Assembly: GCF_042643355.1 (NCBI RefSeq)
Contig: NZ_JBHRSS010000008.1
Coordinates: 558,001 to 622,000 of the forward strand
DNA: 64,000 nucleotides
Direction: 5' to 3'
Source: Salinisphaera aquimarina
Lineage (GTDB): Bacteria > Pseudomonadota > Gammaproteobacteria > Nevskiales > Salinisphaeraceae
Under the pieces are notes generated by a model that saw only the letters and a program-made list of their open reading frames with translations, was not told the origin of the DNA and searched no databases. The translations under genes were made by a program, and so were the position numbers. Below, piece by piece: positions 1-7,523 of this stretch (positions are counted from its first letter, which is position 1; the number at the start of each line of letters is the position of its first letter).

Positions 1-31
1 GCTTTCGCAATGGGCGCTCGAACCGTCGCGC

Positions 32-301
32 TTAGCGGCGCAGGCCCAGGTCGCTGATCAAGGCCTTGTACCGCGAGGCATCGTGGCGCTTGATGTAGTC
101 AAGCAGCTTGCGGCGCTGATTGACCATCTTGAGCAGACCACGGCGCGAATGGTGATCGGCCTTGTGCGCATCAAAATGGGCACCGAGCTGACTGATACGA
201 GTCGTCAGCAGGGCAACCTGCACTTCCGGGGAACCGGTATCACCGGTGCCACGACTATGCTTGGTAATAACTTCGGATTTTTCTTCGGTCGACAGGGCCA
301 T
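32..301 (-). CDS. rpsO: 30S ribosomal protein S15
   Basis: Primary 16S rRNA-binding protein of the small-subunit platform that also contacts 23S rRNA in the assembled ribosome. The product is 89 aa, the usual family length, beginning MALSTEEKSEVI and ending ALISDLGLRR, with the conserved stretch TGSPEVQVALLT and the RRGLL-RRKLLDYI helix. The reading frame is open 30 codons further upstream, but the ATG at 301 is chosen because it gives the family N-terminus and has an AGGAG ribosome-binding site just upstream. The gene follows truB, as in E. coli, and pnp would be expected just outside the left edge. A promoter-like element and a perfect palindrome lie in its 270-bp leader, where S15 autoregulation would act. 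Confidence 0.97.
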   Translation of the reverse strand: MALSTEEKSEVITKHSRGTGDTGSPEVQVALLTTRISQLGAHFDAHKADHHSRRGLLKMVNQRRKLLDYIKRHDASRYKALISDLGLRR

Positions 302-387
302 ATTTACTCCTGACTGGAAAGACAACCACTGCAACCCCCGGACCTGCGAAAAGCAAGCCGGCTTTTTCCAAATCGCGGGGCTGGGAA

Positions 388-405
388 GCACGATACGTAT
401 CGTGC
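388..405. promoter_or_regulatory. 18-bp perfect palindrome in the rpsO leader
   Basis: GCACGATACGTATCGTGC is identical on both strands. GGGAA and TTCCC on the two sides can extend the stem with a small bulge (about 383-413). It sits some 85 nt upstream of the rpsO start and is not followed by a T-run on either strand, so it is unlikely to be a simple terminator. It may be an operator, an mRNA processing hairpin, or part of an autoregulatory leader. Which of these applies is inference. Confidence 0.5.
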
Positions 406-484
406 GTTTCCCTGCGGCGCGTTTTGGAAAAAGCCCGTGCGCTCTCGGCGTCGGTGGGCGGCCGCAGTGCTCAACAAGGCGCGT

Positions 485-514
485 ATTCTAGCGGCTCACG
501 CGCCTCAAGTACAA
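485..514 (-). promoter_or_regulatory. candidate sigma-70 promoter for rpsO
   Basis: On the minus strand a TTGTAC (-35) and a TAGAAT (-10) are separated by 18 bp. They lie between the truB stop and rpsO, upstream of the palindrome. This is consistent with the separate rpsO promoter known in enterics. It was predicted by eye only. Confidence 0.4.
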
Positions 515-571
515 CAATATTCAACGTCCGGGCACCACCGGCGCCAAAGCGGCAACCATAATGCCCTGCCC

Positions 572-1498
572 TCATCGCTGCGGGCGCGCAAACAGCCGCT
601 TGGGCGCCAGCAATCCGTGGTCGTCCACGCAGCCCAGACCCAGCAACCGTTCCTGTTCATCGACGATACACAGCAACTCGTCCGGCGCCGATGCCGGCAC
701 CGCGCAGCGAACCTGCTGGCCGTAACTGATGGCGCGCGCGCCGTTGGCATCCAACTGCACGCTCGGCCAGTCGCCGATGATCGTGGACAGCGGCAACAAC
801 AGCTGCGCCAGCGCGTCGTCGTCGCCGCGGCGGGCTTCGATGTCGTCGAGCGCGGTCATGGGGTGCTGGGTACCGAGCGCGCCGACCCCCACCCTGCGCA
901 AACGACCGACGTGGGCGCGCGCGCCCCAGGAACGTGCGATGTCCTCGACCAGGGTACGGATATAGGTGCCGCTGGATACGCGCACATCGAGGCTGAAGCT
1001 CGCCGCATCGCAGTCCAGCAGTTCGAGCGAATGCACGATGATATCGCGCGGCTCGCGCTCGACGGTCACCCCGGCGCGCGCGTGCTCGTAGAGGCGTTTT
1101 CCGTCTTTCTTGAGGGCCGAATACATCGGCGGTATCTGCTGTTGCGCACCGACGAACGCCGTGAGCCGTGTTTCCAGCTCGCCCCGCTCCGGCGCGCCGA
1201 CCTCGCTGCGCGCGGTCAATTCGCCTTCGAGATCGCCGGTCGCGGTCTCGGCACCGACTATGGCGGTCACGCGATAATGTTTCTGTGCCGACAGAAGATA
1301 ACCGGATACCTTGGTGGCCTCGCCCAGACAGACCGGCAGAAGCCCGCTTGCGAGCGGATCCAGGCTGCCGGTATGGCCGGCCTTGCGTGCATCGAAAGCG
1401 CGCCTGACGCGCTGCAGGGCGGTGTTCGAGGAACACCCCAGCGGCTTGTCCAGTAGCACCACGCCGTCGATATCGCGACCGCGCTTACGCCGTGCCAT
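572..1498 (-). CDS. truB: tRNA pseudouridine(55) synthase
   Basis: Makes pseudouridine at position 55 in the T-loop of tRNAs. The 308-aa product carries the catalytic motif GHTGSLDPLASG with the nucleophile Asp47 (Asp48 in E. coli), then LLPVCLGEATK. A C-terminal PUA-like region ends in LGLGCVDDHGLLAPKRLF. The frame is open upstream of the chosen ATG, but MARRKRGRDIDGVVLLDKP is the family N-terminus. The start overlaps the end of rbfA by 14 bp, indicating co-transcription and probable translational coupling in the nusA-infB-rbfA-truB operon. Confidence 0.96.
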   Translation of the reverse strand: MARRKRGRDIDGVVLLDKPLGCSSNTALQRVRRAFDARKAGHTGSLDPLASGLLPVCLGEATKVSGYLLSAQKHYRVTAIVGAETATGDLEGELTARSEVGAPERGELETRLTAFVGAQQQIPPMYSALKKDGKRLYEHARAGVTVEREPRDIIVHSLELLDCDAASFSLDVRVSSGTYIRTLVEDIARSWGARAHVGRLRRVGVGALGTQHPMTALDDIEARRGDDDALAQLLLPLSTIIGDWPSVQLDANGARAISYGQQVRCAVPASAPDELLCIVDEQERLLGLGCVDDHGLLAPKRLFARPQR

Positions 1499-1916
1499 CG
1501 TCCTCGCGCGGGGCCTCGTCGATACTATCGCCGTCGTCGGCATCGCTGTAGAGACGATCCTCGGCCACGGCCGATTTGATCACGCCCGCGAGACGCTGCG
1601 CCTCGCGTTCCGTTGCATCCTCGAAGAATCGCAACTCCGGCACCGTGCGCAGACGCAGGCGCTTGCTGAGTTCGCGTTTGAGATAACCGCTGGCGGCGCG
1701 CAGCCCTTCCAGCACCTCGGGTGCCTTCTCGTTTGCCGCGGTCACATCGAAACTGCCGAAGAAGACCTTGGCGTGTTTGAAATCGGCCGAGACGTTCACA
1801 TCTGTGATCGCAACCAGTCGCACACGCGGGTCCTTGACCTCGGTGGTCAACAGAACGCCAAGCTCGCGCTTGATCTGATCGGCGACCCGGTCCTTGCGCT
1901 TGAATTCGCGTGGCAT
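1485..1916 (-). CDS. rbfA: 30S ribosome-binding factor A
   Basis: Late maturation factor of the 30S subunit that binds near the 5' end of 16S rRNA and is important at low temperature. The 143-aa product starts MPREFKRKDRVADQI, has the KH-like core (VKDPRVRLVAITDVNVSADFKHAKVF, then LRAASGYLKRELSKRLRLRTVPELRF), and ends in an acidic tail typical of the family. It lies 24 bp downstream of infB and overlaps truB, as in the enteric operon. Confidence 0.96.
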   Translation of the reverse strand: MPREFKRKDRVADQIKRELGVLLTTEVKDPRVRLVAITDVNVSADFKHAKVFFGSFDVTAANEKAPEVLEGLRAASGYLKRELSKRLRLRTVPELRFFEDATEREAQRLAGVIKSAVAEDRLYSDADDGDSIDEAPREDDGTA

Positions 1917-1940
1917 GACTGAAGAACCGCCGCGCCCGCG

Positions 1941-4562
1941 TTAAGCGGGTTCGGCCGTCTTGACCGCGCGATTGACCTCGGTGCGCTCATACACCTCGAT
2001 CTGGTCGCCCGGCTTGATGTCGTTGTAGTTCTTCACGCCGATACCGCATTCGGTACCCGCCGGAACCCGGTTGACGTCGTCCTTGTGCCGGCGCAGCGAT
2101 TCCAGTTCGCCTTCGTAGACGACCACGTTGTCTCGCAGCACGCGAATGGGCTGACCGCGCACGACGTTGCCGTCGGCCACCAGACAGCCGGCAATGGCGC
2201 CGAGCTTGGAGGAACGGAACACATCGCGCACCTCGGCCAGACCGATGATCTCTTCACGCAGTTCGGTACCGAGCAGACCGCTGACCGCGTCGGTGACATC
2301 CTGGATCGCTTCGTAGATGACGCTGTAATAACGCACATCCACGCCCGATTCCTGGATCGTCTTGCGGGCCTTGGCGTCCGCACGCACGTTGAAGCCGAGA
2401 ATAATCGCCTGCGAGGCCAGCGCCAGTTCCACGTCGGACTCGCTGATACCGCCAACACCGCTCGAAATGATGCGGATCTTGACCTCTTCGGCCGGAATCT
2501 TGCCCAGCGACTCGACCAGCGCTTCCACGCTGCCCTGCACGTCGCCCTTGATGACGAGATTGAGGCTTTTGGTCTTGGCCGCCCCGCCCTCGTCGCCGAT
2601 GGTGGAGAAGACTTCTTCCAGGCGCGCGGCCTGCTGCTGGGCGAGCTTGTTCTCGCGGCGATGTTCTTCACGCTGCGCCGCAATCTCGCGGGCGCGTTTT
2701 TCATCGGCCACCACGAACGCGTCGTCGCCCGCTTCCGGCGTGCCCGAAAGACCCAGCACCTCGACCGGCATCGAGGGGCCGGCGGTTTTAACCTGCTCGC
2801 CGAGTTCATTGAACATGGCACGCACGCGCCCGAAATGCGGACCGGCCAGAATACTGTCGCCACGCTTGAGCGTGCCGGCCTTGACCAGAATCGTCGCCAC
2901 CGGGCCACGCCCCTTTTCGAGACTGGATTCGATCACGGTACCGCGGGCCGGCACATCGACCGGCGCCTTGAATTCCGACAGCTCGGCCTGCAACAGGATG
3001 GCGTCCAGCAGATCGTCGACACCGTCACCGGTATGCGAGGACACCGGCACGACCTGGATATCGCCGCCCCAGTCTTCCGGGATGATGTCTTCAGCCGACA
3101 GGCCGCTCTTGACCTTGTCGAGATCGGCGCCGGAGACGTCCATCTTGGTTACCGCGACCACGATTGGCACGCCGGCCGCCCGTGCGTGCTGGATCGATTC
3201 CTTGGTCTGCGGCATGACGCCGTCGTCGGCCGCGACGATCAGAATCGCGATGTCGGTGATCTTGGCGCCACGGGCACGCATGCGTGTGAACGCGGCGTGT
3301 CCGGGCGTATCGATGAAGGTGATCGCGCCCTTGGCGTGTTTCACATGATAGGCGCCGATATGCTGGGTGATGCCACCGGCTTCGCCCGCCTGCACCTTGG
3401 TGCGGCGGATGTAATCGAGCAACGAGGTCTTGCCGTGATCGACATGGCCCATGATGGTGACCACCGGGGCCCGCGACACGCCTTCGACTTCCTCTTCCTC
3501 GGCGCGCACTTCCTCGACCAGCGCCTCCTCGGCGCTTTCGGTCTTGACCATCTTCGGGTTGTGGCCCATTTCCTCGACCAGAATCGTCGCCGTATCCTGG
3601 TCGACGGTCTGGTTGATGGTGGCCATCACGCCCAGCTTCATCATCCGCTTGAGCAGATCGCCGCCCTTGACGGCCATGCGCTGGGCCAGATCGGCCACGG
3701 TGATGAGCTCGGGAATCTCGATGTCGCGCACGACCGGCGCGGTCGGGCGTTCGAAGCCGTGATCGGTGCCCACGGCCACATTGCGACCGCGAGTGACGCG
3801 CTTCTTCTTGCTCTTGCGGCGACCCTGCTTGCCCTCGGCGACATGCAGCTCGGAGCGTTTGCCACGATTGCGTTCACGCTTGGCGTCTTCTTCGGTGCGG
3901 CCATGACTCTCGGCGGCACGGCGCAGATTTTCCTGGGCACGCGAACGCGCGTCGTCGACGTTGACCGTGCGCTTGGCACGTTCCTTGTCCAGCGCCTCGC
4001 GGTCGGCGGCTTCCTGAGCCGCGCGCTGGGCGGAGACTTCGGCTTCGCGACGGGCCTTCTCTTCCGTCTCGAGACGCTCGGCTTCCTCGCGTTCGAGTTT
4101 GGCCTGCTCCTCGGCGCGCTGGGCTTCCTCGGCGCGCGTGCGTTCGGCCTGCTCGGCCTCGGCGCGCGCCTGCTCCTCGGCGGCGTTGTTCTGCTCGACC
4201 GCCTCGGGGCTTTCCTGGGTTTCCTCTTCCTGCTGGCCCTTGTTCACGTAGGTGCGCCGCTTGCGCACTTCCACGCTCACGGTTCGCCCGGAGGTGGCAC
4301 CGCGGCCGGTGTTGACCTTGAGCTCGGAGGTCGAGCGTCGCCGCAGCGATACCTTGCCACGGCCACTCGTGCCCAGCTTGCCGCCGCTCTTGCCCGCACC
4401 ACCGGCGTCACGCATGTGACGCAGCAGTTTGAGCTTGTCGTCGTCGTTGATGCTGTCGCTTTCGGTCGACGCGGTAATACCGGCTTCGGCCAAGCGCGTG
4501 ATCAGTCGCTCCACCGGAATACCGACTTCCGATGCCAGCTGTTTGACTGTCGTTTGCGCCAT
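1941..4562 (-). CDS. infB: translation initiation factor IF-2
   Basis: GTPase that delivers fMet-tRNA to the 30S subunit and promotes subunit joining. The product is 873 aa. An IF2_N domain (residues 1-50) is followed by a long charged, Ala/Glu/Arg-rich linker (about 110-260) and a second IF2_N-type region (about 283-335). The G domain has G1 GHVDHGKT at 372-379, G3 DTPGH at 418-422 and G4 TKMD at 472-475 (Thr in place of the more usual Asn), followed by beta-barrel domains and the C-terminal fMet-binding domain. It lies between nusA and rbfA. The linker is highly charged and low in complexity, as usual for IF-2. Confidence 0.98.
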   Translation of the reverse strand: MAQTTVKQLASEVGIPVERLITRLAEAGITASTESDSINDDDKLKLLRHMRDAGGAGKSGGKLGTSGRGKVSLRRRSTSELKVNTGRGATSGRTVSVEVRKRRTYVNKGQQEEETQESPEAVEQNNAAEEQARAEAEQAERTRAEEAQRAEEQAKLEREEAERLETEEKARREAEVSAQRAAQEAADREALDKERAKRTVNVDDARSRAQENLRRAAESHGRTEEDAKRERNRGKRSELHVAEGKQGRRKSKKKRVTRGRNVAVGTDHGFERPTAPVVRDIEIPELITVADLAQRMAVKGGDLLKRMMKLGVMATINQTVDQDTATILVEEMGHNPKMVKTESAEEALVEEVRAEEEEVEGVSRAPVVTIMGHVDHGKTSLLDYIRRTKVQAGEAGGITQHIGAYHVKHAKGAITFIDTPGHAAFTRMRARGAKITDIAILIVAADDGVMPQTKESIQHARAAGVPIVVAVTKMDVSGADLDKVKSGLSAEDIIPEDWGGDIQVVPVSSHTGDGVDDLLDAILLQAELSEFKAPVDVPARGTVIESSLEKGRGPVATILVKAGTLKRGDSILAGPHFGRVRAMFNELGEQVKTAGPSMPVEVLGLSGTPEAGDDAFVVADEKRAREIAAQREEHRRENKLAQQQAARLEEVFSTIGDEGGAAKTKSLNLVIKGDVQGSVEALVESLGKIPAEEVKIRIISSGVGGISESDVELALASQAIILGFNVRADAKARKTIQESGVDVRYYSVIYEAIQDVTDAVSGLLGTELREEIIGLAEVRDVFRSSKLGAIAGCLVADGNVVRGQPIRVLRDNVVVYEGELESLRRHKDDVNRVPAGTECGIGVKNYNDIKPGDQIEVYERTEVNRAVKTAEPA

Positions 4563-4629
4563 ATTCTACTTACTCCATGGGCGGGCCACCGGCGGTTCGC
4601 CGCGGGCCCTTCCCGTTAATTCGGGACAA

Positions 4630-6156
4630 TTATTCGGCGCCGGCCTGCTCGTCGGCAAACCAGTGTGCGCGGGCCGCCATGATCAGCTTGCCCGCATCGG
4701 CTTCGTCCATTTCAACCAGCTCGACCAGTTCGTCCGCGCCGAGTTCGGCGAGATCGTCGCGTGACACCACGCCCTTCTGGGCCAGTGCGGCGGCGAGCTC
4801 TGCGTCGACACCGTCGACCTCGAGCAGATCGTCCTCGGGCGCGGCATCGCCGCCCTCGGCGCTCGAAATCGCCTTGGTCAGCAGATAATCGCGCGCACGA
4901 CCGCGCAACTCTTCCACGATATCCTCGTCGAACTCCTCGATCTCGAGCAGTTCCTCCATCGGGATGTAGGCGATCTCTTCGGTCGTCGTGAAACCTTCCT
5001 GCACCAGGATGACGGCGACTTCGTCGTCGACATCCAGCTGTTCGCGGAACATCGCCTGCAACGCTTCGCCCTCGGCCTCGCTCTTGGCGTCGGCATCCTC
5101 GAGCGTCATCACGTTCAGATGCCAGCCGGTGAGTTCGGACGCCAGCCGGATGTTCTGGCCGCCACGGCCGATCGCCTTGGCCAGGATATCCTCGGCCACC
5201 GCGAGATCCATGCTGCCCGAATCCTCGTCAAGCACGATGGACTCGACTTCCGCCGGGGCCATCGCGTTGATCACGAACTGGGCCGGGTTCTCGTTCCACA
5301 TGATGATGTCGATGCGTTCGCCGGCCAGCTCGTTGGATACGCTTTGTACGCGCGAGCCGCGCATGCCGACGCAGGCGCCGACCGGATCGATACGTCGATC
5401 CTTGGCCAGAACCGAAATCTTGGCGCGCAGACCGGGGTCGCGCGCCGCGCCGCGCAGCTCGATCAGACCCTGGCCGACTTCCGGCACCTCGAGCTTGAAC
5501 AGCTCGATCAGGAACTCGGGCCGGGTGCGCGATACGAACAACTGAGGGCCACGCTGCTCGGGCCGCACGTCGTAGAGGAAACCGCGCACGCGATCACCCG
5601 GACGCATCGGCTCGCGCGGAATCATCTGATCGCGCGGAATGATGGCTTCGGCGTTGCCGCCCAGGTCGAGAATCACGGCGCCGCGCTCCATGCGCTTGAC
5701 CAGACCGGTGATCAACTCGCCGACGCGGTGCTTGTACTGATCGACGATCTGGGCGCGTTCGGCTTCACGCACCTTCTGCACGATGACCTGCTTGGCGGCC
5801 TGTGCCGCGATGCGGCCGAACTCAACCGACTCCATCGGCTCTTCGATGACGTCGCCGGGCTGCAGATCGGGATTCTTTTCCTGGGCCGACTCAAGCGAGA
5901 TTTCGCGATCCGGCGCCTCGATGAACACCGGCTCGCCATCTTCGCCTTCGGCGCCCGGCTCGATCACGTCCCAGCGACGGAACGTTTCGTAGTTGCCGGT
6001 CTTGCGGTCGACGGTCACGCGCACAGCGATCTCGCCGCCGTGCTTCTTGCGCGTTGCCGAGGCTAGTGCAGCCTCGATCGCCTCGAAGATGATTTCCTTG
6101 TCGACACCTTTCTCGTTGGAAACCGCTTCGGCGACCAAAAGGACATTCTTGTTCAT
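4630..6156 (-). CDS. nusA: transcription termination/antitermination factor NusA
   Basis: RNA polymerase-associated factor controlling pausing, intrinsic and Rho termination, and antitermination. The 508-aa product contains the NusA N-terminal domain (MNKNVLLVAEAVSNEKGVD), an S1 domain (about 135-200), tandem KH domains (DRRIDPVGACVGMRGSRVQ and later KAIGRGGQNIRLASELTGW), and C-terminal acidic repeats as in gammaproteobacteria. A GTG nine bases upstream is in frame. The ATG at 6156 is preferred because it matches the family start and has GGGTGG upstream. The gene lies 60 bp downstream of rimP in the rimP-nusA-infB operon. Confidence 0.97.
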   Translation of the reverse strand: MNKNVLLVAEAVSNEKGVDKEIIFEAIEAALASATRKKHGGEIAVRVTVDRKTGNYETFRRWDVIEPGAEGEDGEPVFIEAPDREISLESAQEKNPDLQPGDVIEEPMESVEFGRIAAQAAKQVIVQKVREAERAQIVDQYKHRVGELITGLVKRMERGAVILDLGGNAEAIIPRDQMIPREPMRPGDRVRGFLYDVRPEQRGPQLFVSRTRPEFLIELFKLEVPEVGQGLIELRGAARDPGLRAKISVLAKDRRIDPVGACVGMRGSRVQSVSNELAGERIDIIMWNENPAQFVINAMAPAEVESIVLDEDSGSMDLAVAEDILAKAIGRGGQNIRLASELTGWHLNVMTLEDADAKSEAEGEALQAMFREQLDVDDEVAVILVQEGFTTTEEIAYIPMEELLEIEEFDEDIVEELRGRARDYLLTKAISSAEGGDAAPEDDLLEVDGVDAELAAALAQKGVVSRDDLAELGADELVELVEMDEADAGKLIMAARAHWFADEQAGAE

Positions 6157-6216
6157 CGCTGCCACCCGAAATCGTTCGTGTTGCGTTTGACCGGTGCGCC
6201 TGTCTGTCTGGCGGCT

Positions 6217-6669
6217 CTACGCTTCAAATACCGGCTCCAATCGTGCCTTGGCCATATCGCCCGTCGAGAGGCTATATGTCTGGTCATCACAGCCCAAATC
6301 AACCGTGTCGCCGTTGACCGCCAGGATCGTGCCGCGCAGCTTCCGCTTGCCATCGACCGGCGCGAACATGTTGACTCGCGCCCGCTCGCCGACGAACCGC
6401 GCAAAGTGCGCGCCCGTGACCAGTGGACGATCAAGACCCGGCGAAGAGACTTCAAGCTGGTATTCACTACCCCCTGCGTCTTCCACGTCGAGCGTGGCGC
6501 TGACTTCGCGACTGACCTTCTCGCAGTCTTCCAGTGCGATTCCGTCGGGCGAGTCTATGTACAGGCGCAACACGCTGCTGCGACCGGCCCCCGTGGATTC
6601 CAGGTGCCAGAGCTCATAACCGAGATCGGTTACGATCGGTTCCAGCAATTGAAGAAGCCGTTGCGACAT
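6217..6669 (-). CDS. rimP: ribosome maturation factor RimP
   Basis: Assists 30S subunit assembly. The 150-aa protein begins MSQRLLQLLEPIVTDLGYELWHLE and contains the signatures VLRLYIDSPDGIALEDCEKVSREVS and YQLEVSSPGLDRPL, ending with an SH3-like C-terminal domain. The frame stays open upstream through the tRNA-fMet gene, but nothing there resembles RimP, so the internal ATG is used. It is the first protein gene of the nusA operon and is separated from tRNA-fMet by a terminator-like hairpin. Confidence 0.95.
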   Translation of the reverse strand: MSQRLLQLLEPIVTDLGYELWHLESTGAGRSSVLRLYIDSPDGIALEDCEKVSREVSATLDVEDAGGSEYQLEVSSPGLDRPLVTGAHFARFVGERARVNMFAPVDGKRKLRGTILAVNGDTVDLGCDDQTYSLSTGDMAKARLEPVFEA

Positions 6670-6704
6670 AGAGCGCCAAGAATTGCGACGTAAATAAACC
6701 GCCA

Positions 6705-6734
6705 ATAAAAAAGCCCCGCATCGGGGGCTTTTAT
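6705..6734 (-). terminator. terminator-like hairpin between tRNA-fMet and rimP
   Basis: AGCCCC and GGGGGCT pair around a short loop, followed on the minus strand by a T-rich run. An equivalent element on the other strand is weaker. It lies directly after the tRNA-fMet 3' end, so it would end the tRNA transcript or attenuate entry into rimP-nusA-infB. Confidence 0.7.
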
Positions 6735-6746
6735 CCAACCAAGATG

Positions 6747-6823
6747 TGGTAGCGGGGGCAGGATTCGAACCTGCGACCTTCGGGTTATGAGCCCGACGAG
6801 CTGCCAGACTGCTCCACCCCGCA
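6747..6823 (-). tRNA. metY: initiator tRNA-Met (CAT)
   Basis: 77-nt tRNA with encoded CCA. The minus strand reads GCGGGGTGGAGCAG at the 5' side, anticodon loop CTCATAA, and the T-loop TTCGAAT. Three consecutive G:C pairs in the anticodon stem (GGG/CCC) identify the initiator type. Position 1 is U and position 72 is U, so the mismatch at 1:72 needed for formylation is kept but is not the common C:A. It lies upstream of rimP as metY does in E. coli. Confidence 0.95.
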
Positions 6824-6837
6824 CCCGATGGCGCGAA

Positions 6838-6866
6838 ACTATAATGATTTGCTGCCCGTTTTGCAA
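6838..6866 (-). promoter_or_regulatory. sigma-70 promoter for tRNA-fMet
   Basis: On the minus strand TTGCAA (-35) and TATAGT (-10) are separated by exactly 17 bp. A GC-rich discriminator precedes the tRNA start, as in stable-RNA promoters. It lies just downstream of the terminator that closes the nqr operon. Confidence 0.75.
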
Positions 6867-6896
6867 GGGGCCAGCAGTGCTTCATCACAGTTCGTC

Positions 6897-6941
6897 AAAA
6901 AACGGTCAGTCTCTTGCCTTGCGGCGATAACCGAGACTAAC
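6897..6941 (-). terminator. terminator closing the nqr-apbE-nqrM-CBS operon
   Basis: GTTAGTCTC and GAGACTGAC form a nine-pair stem with one G:T pair, followed by CGTTTTTT on the minus strand. The stem starts inside the stop codon of the CBS-pair gene, which supports that gene being the last in the operon. Confidence 0.7.
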
Positions 6942-7335
6942 GCTGGCGCTCGAATGCCCTGAGGACGTCCCTTCTGGTGATCATGCCAACGAGGCGATTT
7001 TCGAGCATCACCGGCAATGTCTTCAAGGACGAGTCCCGGAATATCCGAGCTGCGGCTACTATACTGTCTTCGGCGTCGACTGTCACTACTTTTCTCGACA
7101 TCAAGGGCTCGATCGTGCCGGCGGCATCGTCGTAATAGCCCGCATCGAGCGCAACGCCCATGACATCCTTCTCGGAGAGAAAACCGGTGATGTTGCCGAG
7201 CCGGTCGAGCACGGGTGCGCCCGACACGTTCTGCTCGAGCAGCAGATGCACGGCGCGCATCACGTCGGTATCCGGCGTGAAGGTTACCAGCACCTCGTGC
7301 ATGTAATCCTTGATGATGAGCGTCGACCCGATCAT
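6937..7335 (-). CDS. small CBS-pair protein at the end of the nqr operon
   Basis: The 132-aa protein consists almost entirely of two CBS motifs. The first (about 10-62) includes ISxxD-like VTFTPDTDVMRAVHLLLEQN then GAPVLDRLGNITGFLSEKDV. The second (about 78-130) runs MSRKVVTVDAEDSIVAAARIF to GMITRRDVLRAF. Such pairs usually bind adenosine nucleotides or related ligands. No other domain is present, so it would act as a separate sensor or partner protein. Its ATG overlaps the nqrM stop by one base (TAATG), and a terminator follows directly. It is therefore part of the nqr operon. A role in regulating the Na+-pump is inference. Confidence 0.85.
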   Translation of the reverse strand: MIGSTLIIKDYMHEVLVTFTPDTDVMRAVHLLLEQNVSGAPVLDRLGNITGFLSEKDVMGVALDAGYYDDAAGTIEPLMSRKVVTVDAEDSIVAAARIFRDSSLKTLPVMLENRLVGMITRRDVLRAFERQR

Positions 7336-7523
7336 TACAGGCTCTTGCTCGCGTCGGGCGGCGGACAGCTGCCGCCCTTGCTGCAGGCGCAGTCACCGCC
7401 GCCCACGCCACCGCAACTGCCCTTGATCTCGCGTCCGGTGACCATGACACCAATGGCCATGGCGCCGACGACGAGCGCCATCACGCCGAATACAACGAAC
7501 ATGAGTGCAAGAAACTGTGTCAT
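7335..7523 (-). CDS. nqrM: Na+-NQR maturation factor NqrM
   Basis: Small membrane protein needed to insert iron into the NqrD/NqrE cluster of Na+-translocating NADH:quinone reductase. The 62-aa product has one N-terminal transmembrane helix (about 4-28) and a Cys-rich tail with Cys37, Cys45, Cys47 and Cys53, the DUF539/NqrM pattern. It overlaps apbE by four bases (ATGA) and the downstream CBS gene by one. The apbE-nqrM order after nqrF is the same as in Vibrio. Confidence 0.9.
   Translation of the reverse strand: MTQFLALMFVVFGVMALVVGAMAIGVMVTGREIKGSCGGVGGGDCACSKGGSCPPPDASKSL

Noticed and set aside
4070..4230. Repeat-like Glu/Ala/Arg codon runs
   Set aside because: These are the coding sequence of the charged IF-2 linker, not a DNA repeat or CRISPR array.
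2085..4619. 844-aa open frame on the plus strand opposite infB
   Set aside because: Low-complexity antisense translation of the IF-2 linker and G domain; no start signal.
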